From Hymenochaete sp. R1 (taxonomy: Eukaryota > Basidiomycota > Agaricomycetes > Hymenochaetales > Hymenochaetaceae): 19,401 nucleotides of DNA. Position numbers and translations under genes: made by a program. Numbering within the stretch: position 1 is the stretch's first letter; every line of letters starts with the position of its first letter. The stretch lies in assembly GCA_019400425.1 (NCBI GenBank), contig JAFREE010000279.1, forward strand, positions 1-19,401, written 5' to 3'. Positions 9,458 through 15,211 of the stretch are shown here, in pieces. The notes under the pieces were generated by a model. It searched no databases, was not told where the DNA came from, and worked only from the letters and a program-made list of their open reading frames with translations.

Positions 9458-9903
9458 ATGGTCATGGTAGCCATTTGTAGAAAGTGTAGTTACATAACAC
9501 TTAGTCATACCGTTCCTAAAACATCATCGGGTGAGTTGAGTTTTTACGACCCACCGACTTTCAATCGAAAGAGTCAGAGACACTTTTCGCCACTGTTTGT
9601 TCTCCGTTTGTCACACAATGAACTCCGAGGTACGTTGTCGAATGATCAGAAGATTCTTCAGCTGACTTAAGTTTTGTAGGGGAGCGTACGAGACTGCCGT
9701 ACGACTCCATTTTGGCCTGTTCTGTCGACCGTGACAGTCCCACTCTTCAACCTGATCCCACTTGCATTCAAGTTGCTGAAGGCGTGATGAAAACCAGAGA
9801 CGGATATGGGATCGGCAAAGATCTAACAATGCGTCAACGCATATTAGGGGGTCGCGGTCCTCTCGGACACATGGGAACTCACAAAGCAGTAATAAGTCAG
9901 TGA
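9458..9903 (+). CDS. Second small transposon gene, function unknown
   Basis: Two exons, 9458-9629 and 9680-9903, joined by a 50-nt intron (GTACGT..TAG with branch GCTGAC) in matching phase. The product is about 131 aa. It has a CRKC pair near the start, a middle part SFYDPPTFNRKSQRHFSPL, and a C-terminal part reading GVMKTRDGYGIGKDLTMRQR then LGGRGPLGHM. Intron signals and even composition argue for real coding. The start is the first in-frame ATG, and upstream exons are possible. It lies 68 nt after the transposase stop in the same orientation, so it may be an accessory gene of the element or a captured host fragment. I recognise no family. Confidence 0.45.
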
Positions 9904-9958
9904 CGATAAATATAGAACGCGAAACACGAACTGAATTACATATCTCGCCTGGACTCAC

Positions 9959-10106
9959 TTTGGATTTGCCAGCGATCAGGACGTAGACCGATGCGGCCAT
10001 TCGTCGGTAACGCATTGAGCATACCAGCGTGCTGACTCCAGGCAAGAATAGAACGCTGGTCTTGTGTTGAAGGTCTTCGGAGATGCGGCTCAAAGTTGGA
10101 AGCTGT
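9959..10106 (-). other. Exon-like fragment, unassigned
   Basis: On the minus strand a 148-nt open stretch is bounded by a good acceptor (AAATTTGTAG) and a strong donor (GTGAGTCC). It reads QLPTLSRISEDLQHKTSV, then LFLPGVSTLVCSMRYRRM and AASVYVLIAGKSK. It lies just upstream of, and opposite to, the captured GH7 fragment, as a neighbouring host gene would. I do not recognise the family, and the flanking exons are not evident, so it may be part of a captured segment or chance. Confidence 0.3.
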
Positions 10107-10132
10107 CTACAAATTTTAGGCTCTTATGACAG

Positions 10133-10140
10133 TATAAAAG
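10133..10140 (+). promoter_or_regulatory. TATA box of the captured cellobiohydrolase gene
   Basis: TATAAAAG lies 60 bp before the ATG of the GH7 fragment, the usual spacing for strongly expressed fungal secreted-enzyme genes. Its presence shows that promoter DNA, not only mRNA-derived sequence, was captured. Confidence 0.65.
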
Positions 10141-10199
10141 AAACTGCGTTCTTCAGTCTCTAGTCCTACATCGGTCAAACATCCGTCTTCGGTATCGAC

Positions 10200-10638
10200 A
10201 TGTTCTGCTCCAGTGCCCTACTTTCTTTCGCTCTCCTTGACCTTCACGGCGTTCACGCCCAGCAGGTCGGCACGTCAACCGCAGAGACCCACCCGTCTCT
10301 CACGTACTCAACATGTTGCGCTCGATGCTAACTGGCGTTGGCTCCACAACGATGGTGGCTACACGAACTGCTTCACCGGTAACACCTAGGATGCCACTCT
10401 TTGCGCCGATGCCTCGACACGCGCAACCAGCTGCGCTGTCGACGTTGCGGATTACGAAGGCACCTACGTTGTCTCGTCCAGCGGCAACTCGCTCAAGCTC
10501 AACTTCGTTACTCAGACCGCAGACAAGAACATCGGTTCCCGTACCTACTTGATGAGCAGCGAGACCGAGTACGCTATGTTCAACATGAAGAACCCGGAGT
10601 GCACGTTCACCGTTGATATGTCTAACCTTCCGTGTGGT
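10200..10638 (+). pseudogene. GH7 cellobiohydrolase (CBHI-type), captured 5' fragment
   Basis: Starts with a signal peptide, [20 protein letters not shown], followed by the mature GH7 N-terminus [19 protein letters not shown]. After a deletion of roughly a dozen residues and a frame change near 10312, it continues [20 protein letters not shown], [28 protein letters not shown] and [15 protein letters not shown] to VDMSNLPCG at 10638. There similarity ends abruptly. This covers about the first 145 residues of a roughly 430-residue catalytic domain. The catalytic Glu/Asp residues lie further on and are absent. The Trp after GNT is TAG (10387-10389, from TGG). It sits inside the DNA transposon with its own TATA box, so it is a captured host gene piece. 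No intron is visible in it. Confidence 0.88.
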
Positions 10639-10680
10639 CGCAATGAGGAACCTGGAGAATATCGCGCTGAGCGCTGGCTC

Positions 10681-10799
10681 TTTTGCGCGTCGTCGTTACA
10701 TTGTTTTTTACTTGTTATTTAACTGACATTTCAATCTTATCGATTTAGACCTAATTAATCGTTAGAAGGAAGAAAGAAACAAGTAACAACGACGCACCG
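10681..10799. repeat. Imperfect inverted repeat, about 25 bp arms
   Basis: GCGTCGTCGTTACATTG (from about 10685) is matched on the other strand by GCGTCGTTGTTACTTG (complement of about 10780-10796), with T-rich extensions on both. It starts about 45 bp after the GH7 homology ends. It could mark an end of a captured or nested segment, or form a hairpin in a transcript. Confidence 0.35.
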
Positions 10800-11083
10800 G
10801 GAACCACCAACGGCCCTCCGTCTCCTTCGCATCCACATGCTGCCTCACCGCCCGCATCCTATCCGCCCATTCGCCCCCGAATATTTCGAGCGCATATCCG
10901 ATCGCTCGGAATGCGCAATCGAACGCGTTAAAAAACGCGCAAATAAGGATGATGAGGCTGCCAACGATGAACCGCGTCTTGGCAGCGTCACGATGAGATC
11001 TTTCATTCGCTTCCGATTCAAAACACTCACTTTAGTCGCAATATCCGACTTCTCTAACTTCTCACAGGTCGAAGTAATGTTTC
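10762..11083 (-). other. Exon-like minus-strand frame, possible membrane protein fragment
   Basis: Minus-strand exon 10762-10977 (71 codons plus TAA) reads TRFIVGSLIILICAFFNAFD, then CAFRAIGYALEIFGGEWADR and MRAVRQHVDAKETEGRWW. Its start is one hydrophobic segment likely to cross a membrane. It is preceded by a 53-nt intron (GTGAGT..AAG, 10978-11030) and a short upstream piece CEKLEKSDIATK in matching phase. There is no start codon in view. A competing 98-codon frame runs on the plus strand (10837-11133). The hydrophobic pattern and splice signals favour minus. Family not recognised. Possibly another captured host fragment. Confidence 0.3.
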
Positions 11084-11133
11084 TCAGCTACTTGGGGTCG
11101 CTGCGCACAGGAGTTTCGCTTTTTGGTAAGTGA

Positions 11134-11450
11134 CTGATGAACGAGAGTCTACTCGACTCGAGTTCCGCGATTATCTTTCGTCACTGGTGTTAGTTTATGA
11201 ATAAAGTAACTAGTTCCCATGTATAACAAAAAGTAGCCAGTTCATAAGCTCCATTTAAAACTTCTACATCATGCTTTTTGCTTTTTGAAAGCCATTCTCA
11301 AAGCTACAGATGTCCTAAACAACTCGAAGGTGATGTAAGTTAGAAAGAATAAACATGGCATTTGCAAATATGGAAATAGCTGCATTCCGGAACGGTCACG
11401 TGACCGTGGGAGAAAGTCTTACTATATATGGTAGTTAAGGCCTATTCCCA
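11134..11450. other. Transposon 3' non-coding region with E-box palindrome
   Basis: A/T-rich, no convincing coding. ACGGTCACGTGACCGT at 11392-11407 is a perfect 16-bp palindrome centred on CACGTG, the core bound by bHLH proteins. Nothing else is recognisable before the right subterminal repeats. Confidence 0.5.
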
Positions 11451-11547
11451 AGGTCCACCCTCAGTGGCCGAAAAAAAAATAGAAAAAATGAGGTCCGTTA
11501 CTTGTGGTCCACCTCCGGACGCCCGGCCCGGCCATTTGAGGTCCACC
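11451..11547 (+). repeat. Right subterminal repeats, AGGTCCACC motif
   Basis: AGGTCCACC at 11451-11459 and 11539-11547, TGGTCCACC at 11505-11513 and a partial AGGTCCG at 11491-11497. The motif has the same orientation on the + strand as in the left subterminal array, so the arrays are direct, not inverted, relative to each other. Confidence 0.6.
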
Positions 11548-11561
11548 CCAAACCTCGATTT

Positions 11562-11597
11562 TCGGCAGATGCCTTCCTGGGGATATTCACTGGTCCT
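11562..11597 (-). repeat. Right terminal inverted repeat
   Basis: The + strand ends GGATATTCACTGGTCCT, the reverse complement of the left-end AGGACCAG/TGAATATCC. GCAGATGCCT just inside it complements AGGCATCTGC of the left end. Confidence 0.85.
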
Positions 11598-11605
11598 CTC
11601 GGCAC
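11598..11605. repeat. 8-bp target-site duplication of the DNA transposon, right copy
   Basis: CTCGGCAC, identical to 3706-3713, directly after the right terminal repeat. Copia coding resumes at 11606. Confidence 0.88.
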
Positions 11606-13498
11606 CCGTCTCTTCAAGCTGACATTAATATTAATATTAATATTCCATCTGCACCCCAACCGACTGGCTCCTCAGTCTCCAATGAACTGCATGCTTCCTC
11701 GTCATCTCTGCCTCTTCGTCGCTCGTCTTGCACACGCCAACTCACTGCCAAAGCACGCGAAGGTTTTCATGCGCACCTTTGTGAGCTTCTGGACACGGCC
11801 GAGGCCAACATTATCGACTTTGTTAACGTGTTCCTCGCTCATGGTCCTCAGGTCGAGTTCTCTATGGATAACGAGCCGGACAACAAGAAAGTCTCGAAGT
11901 ACATTTGGGACGCTTTGGCTGGTCCTGATCGTGTCGAATGGGTCCGCGCCATCATCAAAGAATTCACTGCATTTCAGGAGATGGACGTATTCGAATTTTG
12001 CGAGAGACTTCCTAGTGATCACACAATACCAGGACTTCTCCTTCTCACAAAGAAGGACACTCCTGAAGGCGGGTCGACTTTCAAGGCTCGTTGGGTAGTT
12101 ATTCGAGGCGATCTGCAGGTTGCGGGAAAGGACTTCATAGACACTTATGCTCTCGCCGGGGATTACAATATCTATAAGCTGGTCACCAGTTTCGCTGCTC
12201 GGCCGCATTCGTCTATTCACGCTCTCGATATTGCCACTGCCTTCCTTATTGCTGACATCGATCAGCCTGATGTCGTTACTGTTCTTCCGCCGTTCTTTCG
12301 TCCAGTTGGTTTCTCCAATCCCGTTGGGGTGCTGAGGAAGAGCTTGTATGAACTTCGTCAGGCTCCGCGTAACTTTCGTACGCATCTCACCAAGAAAATG
12401 ACGGCTCTGGGATACGAGCAAGTCAAGTCCGCTCCCATGCTTTTCAAGAAGACCGTTGTCGAGGGGGGTAGATCTCGAGTGATTCTCGTCACATTTTATG
12501 TCGACGACGGTCTTGGTGTGGATATTGGCGAGCTGAAGATGAAGATCGAGGAGACATTCGTGGAGGACTTGCAAAATAGTTTTGTCTGTAAGGTGAAGGA
12601 CCTTCAATCAAAAACGAGCGTGTTGGGAACAATCATGGAGTGGAATCCGATAGATGGGTGACTGAAGGTATCGGTGCCGCAAAAGGTAGATCGGTTAGTG
12701 AAGGAATTTGGTCTCCAAGACGCACACATCGCTCTCACGCTCATAGAAGTTGGCGCCATCAAGAACTTTGCAGCTGATAGGAGCCAAATTGACACTAAAT
12801 TTCCGTACTCAAAGGCCATTGGGAGTCTCATTTGGTTGAGCACTGTTGCTCGGCCTGACATTGCTTTTGCAGTCAATGCCCTATCGCGATATGTCACAAA
12901 ACCGCAGACGTCTCATGTTACCGCGGTCAAACGAGTCATCCGGTACTTGAAAGGTACTCGAGATCTGGGTCGAGTCTATTCCCTCAAAAACAAGCTGGAT
13001 ACCAAGCTCAACAATGCCGCTCACATTAGCACAGCTCCAATTGCTTTCTCTGACTCGGACTGGGGTGGTGATTATCTAGACGGCAAATATACTACTGGTT
13101 ACGTTGTCATGATACATGGAGCAGCGGTGGCATGGAAAAGCAAGGAGCAAACCGTAGTTGCTACCTTCACCGTGGAGGCAGAATATATTTCGGCCTCTGC
13201 TTGTACGGACGAGGTAATCTGGTTCCGTCATATTTTCGGAGAGTTGAATATGGCTCCGCCTGGTCCAACCCCCGCCCACGTCGGCAATCAGGCTGCAATT
13301 GCAATGGCTAGGAAGGACGTCCACCAATCCAAGTCCAAAGCGGTCGCACTTCGTGTTCATCATGTTAAGGACCATGTTGCACACAATCGCATCCAACTGG
13401 TGTCGGTCCGTGGCGATCTCTATCCTGCAGACATCTTCACGAAGCCGTTACCTCTCGAACATCACCGGAATTGCACCAAGTGGCTCGGCATGGCCTAA
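11606..13498 (+). pseudogene. pol: Copia pol, reverse transcriptase and RNase H part
   Basis: Frame 2 resumes with a linker (PSLQADININ, an (AATATT)n tract at 11624-11644). It enters RT at WVRAIIKEFTAFQEM, FKARWVVIRGDLQVAGKDF, IHALDIATAFL (first Asp), SLYELRQAPRNF and FYVDDGLGV (YVDD catalytic pair). TGA at 12659-12661 interrupts the frame where Trp is usual (DG-W-LKVS). RNase H follows: DTKFPYSKAIGSLIWLS, RPDIAFAVNALSRY, AFSDSDWGGD (Asp), VEAEYISASA (Glu) and GNQAAIAMA. In the last motif the family has DNQ, so the third catalytic Asp reads Gly. The terminus is PADIFTKPLPLEHH and the frame ends at TAA 13496-13498. This is the second half of the polyprotein split by the DNA transposon. Confidence 0.93.
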
Positions 13499-13735
13499 CA
13501 TGTTCCGACCCTGCGCATTCTATTCTCTTATTAATGTGCTCATTCGGTCAGTCTGCTTTTCATTATTTGATCATTATCACTGTTTGTTGTTTCGCGTTTT
13601 CTTCGTTCGAGTTGTCAGCTGCCGGGGAATGTTAGAGATGCAGATCTGGACACAACTCGGTCAGTTTGCTTTTCATTCAGTTGCTCTTTAACTCTGTTTG
13701 TTGTTCCTTTTCTTCTTCGTTCGAGTTCGTCGGCC
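13499..13735 (+). other. Copia 3' internal non-coding region
   Basis: Between the RNase H stop and the polypurine tract. It contains two related T-rich stretches, CGGTCAGTCTGCTTTTCATT (about 13546) and CGGTCAGTTTGCTTTTCATT (about 13659), each followed by GTTTGTTGTT and TTCGTTCGAGTT. This is a direct duplication of about 90 bp. No coding seen. Confidence 0.5.
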
Positions 13736-13744
13736 GTGGGGGAG
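13736..13744 (+). promoter_or_regulatory. Polypurine tract
   Basis: GTGGGGGAG immediately precedes the TG of the 3' LTR, the standard place and composition of the plus-strand primer of Copia elements. Confidence 0.8.
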
Positions 13745-13933
13745 TGTCGGACATGTAGATGTAGACGGCCTCGACTCTTGTTCTCTCTTGTTATTTCGTG
13801 TTTGACTTTAGTTGTCGATCCTCACGTGCCATTCCATGTTCATTTCTTTCCTTCGTTCGAGTTTCTACCACCTCAGCTGTCAACTAGTACTACCATCCTA
13901 TTAGAATGGTCGGCTGAGATAGCTGATTCTACA
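13745..13933 (+). repeat. 3' LTR
   Basis: 189 bp from TGTCGGACATG to GATTCTACA, with terminal TG..CA. It matches the 5' LTR and lacks the 59-nt intron-like insert found there. It is followed by the ATCTC duplication. Confidence 0.9.
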
Positions 13934-13938
13934 ATCTC
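13934..13938. repeat. 5-bp target-site duplication of the Copia element, right copy
   Basis: ATCTC, identical to 985-989. The amino-acid transporter frame continues directly after it. Confidence 0.92.
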
Positions 13939-14250
13939 CTTTTCGCCTTATCGATCATCTTCTCCGCCATGTTCAGTGGGTCGCTGCTCCATCACATCAT
14001 CTACCTGCTGGTGTCGAATGCCTCTGGACAAATGCATTGTTTTCCTACTCACCTGTGATCTAGGTGTCACGCTCGAAATCATACTGCGTCTCTGCCAGAC
14101 TGCCAGACTGCCGCCTCCCTTACTTTAATCTTCCCTGCCGCAAGCCACCTCAAGCTCCCTCCCTCTGACCTGCCTAATGTCATTCGTCTATCTAACAATC
14201 TTAATGTGACCAGGAGCAAAACATTATCGAGATTTTTTTTCTTGCAATGC
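13939..14250 (+). pseudogene. AVT/SLC38-type amino-acid transporter, 3' half, broken
   Basis: Continues the left half across the target duplication: LLFALSIIFSAMFS, then after a disrupted or intron-containing stretch LTCDLGVTLEI. In another frame it reads SLTLIFPAASHLKLPPSDLP, matching the family's closing membrane segments (TCDLGxxLE, ATALAFIFPAACYLKL). Frame changes near 14080 show decay. The end of the homology is about 14170. The frame stays open to about 14260. Confidence 0.7.
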
Positions 14251-14260
14251 GTTGCAAGTG

Positions 14261-14404
14261 TCAAGTGACTCGGACGATATCCGCGCTGTTTTCGGTACTC
14301 CTTTCTATCAGTGTGATTGGAGCGAAAAATTTGGCCTCGGTGCAAGCAAGATGTTCCCCATCCCGCTGCCTGTGCCGCCTCGCTCCCGGGGACAGAGACC
14401 GTGA
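14261..14404 (+). other. Exon-like frame, unassigned
   Basis: An open stretch reading SDSDDIRAVFGTPFYQCDWS, EKFGLGASKMF and PIPLPVPPRSRGQ, ended by TGA at 14402. Composition is protein-like. PFYQCDW followed by FGLG is faintly reminiscent of the C-terminal motif of fungal HXXXD acyltransferases, but the match is too weak to name. It follows straight after the transporter remnant. Flanking exons were not found. Confidence 0.3.
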
Positions 14405-15079
14405 GGCGCCAAGGCGGAGGGGAAAAAAGCTGATGGAGAGGAGGACGGCAATACACATCCGACGTCTCACGCCTTGCTGCAAAAGCTTTTATCCCCAGTT
14501 TTGCATTTCCAAGCCTTCCCCAACTCAGGTTACTGCGTATTGCTGCACTCATCAGTTTTCATCATCTTTGTCTTAACAAGCGATGACGTCCTTGCCCTGC
14601 CTTGTGCTCGCCCTCTCTCACTCTAACGTGCTCTCGAACGTCTTCAAGATCAATGTGCCGGACAGCCTGCAATGTGATCTGCCCCCGGGCCCGTCGGAAA
14701 GACAAGCACCCCTCTTCAGCATCTCCAAAACGTGTCGAGTCTCGCACAAAATGGTTCTCACACATTCTCGTATATGGAACCTCATGCGGCTCAACAACTG
14801 CTATGGGTACTTCTTGCGCGAGGATTCTGGGTGCGGCACTTGCCCCTCCAGAGGTCCGGAAACCAGAGTTTAAAAAAATCTGCTATATGGTGGTTTTCTA
14901 TTATGGTTAGGGTCGGACATCGAGCAGGACCATCGAGGCGCCCCTAGCATAGCTCGTAGTGTACAGGCACACTGGCAGTGGGCAAAAGTATCGTTTTCAA
15001 TTAGGGTGTCCGAGTAAGTAAACAAATATTTCAGGCACATACACATAACCTCCTTCCCCTACCTCCGTTACCCCTTCAT
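14405..15079. other. Unassigned region with one weak frame
   Basis: A plus-strand frame of 96 codons (14583-14873) begins at an ATG and reads VLSNVFKINVPDSLQCDLPP in its first third. An overlapping plus-strand frame (14602-14910) is also open. Neither has a recognisable domain, and I cannot decide between them or noncoding. An inverted repeat CTTGCAA/TTGCAAG lies just before the region at 14241-14258. Confidence 0.3.
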
Positions 15080-15211
15080 GGGCCTGACCAACTCGAAACT
15101 TCCATCCGACGTTTCTTCAGCACCAACGGGGACATTTTCGTCGAGACCCCGCCCGTCATAACCCTCCCATCCCTTGACGGCCCAGACTCGCACATTCTGC
15201 CTTCTATCTAA
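15080..15211 (+). other. Exon-like frame, unassigned
   Basis: Reads GPDQLETSIRRFFSTNGDIF, then VETPPVITLPSLDGPDSHIL and PSI before TAA at 15209. Codon use looks like coding and it would suit a terminal exon, but no upstream partner or family was recognised. Confidence 0.3.

Larger units (their letters stand above)
3714..11597 (+). mobile_element. 7.88-kb DNA transposon with Ulp1-protease and transposase modules
   Basis: It is bounded by terminal inverted repeats AGGACCAG...CTGGTCCT and perfect 8-bp target duplications. It contains, all on +, a spliced gene with a Ulp1-like domain (4133-5732), a large spliced RNase H-like transposase module (about 5760-9389), and a small spliced gene (9458-9903). 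Its 3' quarter carries captured host sequence, including a GH7 cellobiohydrolase 5' fragment. The size, 8-bp duplication and transposase motifs fit a P/THAP9-like element best in my judgement. The superfamily call is inference from motif resemblance, and hAT or KDZ relatives cannot be excluded without a profile search. Insertion into the Copia element is certain from the duplication and split pol. Confidence 0.85.
990..13933 (+). mobile_element. Ty1/Copia LTR retrotransposon, interrupted and defective
   Basis: The element has LTRs at 990-1231 and 13745-13933, a 5-bp target duplication, a polypurine tract just upstream of the 3' LTR, and internal coding in the Copia order gag (two CCHC knuckles), protease (DTGA), integrase, reverse transcriptase (YVDD), RNase H. 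Without the 7.9-kb nested DNA transposon its length would be about 5.05 kb, normal for Copia. It is split between integrase and RT. The gag-pol frame contains TAG at 1436, TGA at 1520, TAG at 2255 and TGA at 12659, plus a frameshift near 3560-3592, so this copy cannot make an intact polyprotein. Three of these stops are readily explained as CAG to TAG or TGG to TGA transitions, and the fourth probably so. Confidence 0.95.

Noticed and set aside
9611..10093. 160-codon minus-strand frame as a single gene
   Set aside because: Its right part coincides with an exon-like piece ending in a GTGAGT donor, while its left part overlaps the better supported plus-strand spliced gene at 9458-9903. The continuous reading through the donor is probably false.
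10313..10616. Plus-strand frames of 79 and 71 codons in the 10313-10616 region
   Set aside because: They are in the wrong frames. The correct frame, with one stop and one frame change, spells GH7 cellobiohydrolase.
3714..11597. Classifying the DNA transposon as hAT or KDZ because of the 8-bp duplication
   Set aside because: Duplication length alone does not decide. The visible core motifs look closer to P/THAP9, and I see no hAT dimerisation motif or KDZ cysteine-cluster pattern. The call remains tentative.
11702..12607. 301-codon minus-strand frame opposite the RT domain
   Set aside because: The plus strand encodes Copia RT with YVDD. The antisense frame is a codon-bias shadow.
14241..14258. 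CTTGCAA/TTGCAAG inverted repeat as a transposon end or terminator
   Set aside because: Seven-base arms with a 4-nt loop, no partner and no duplication nearby. Too short to support a function.
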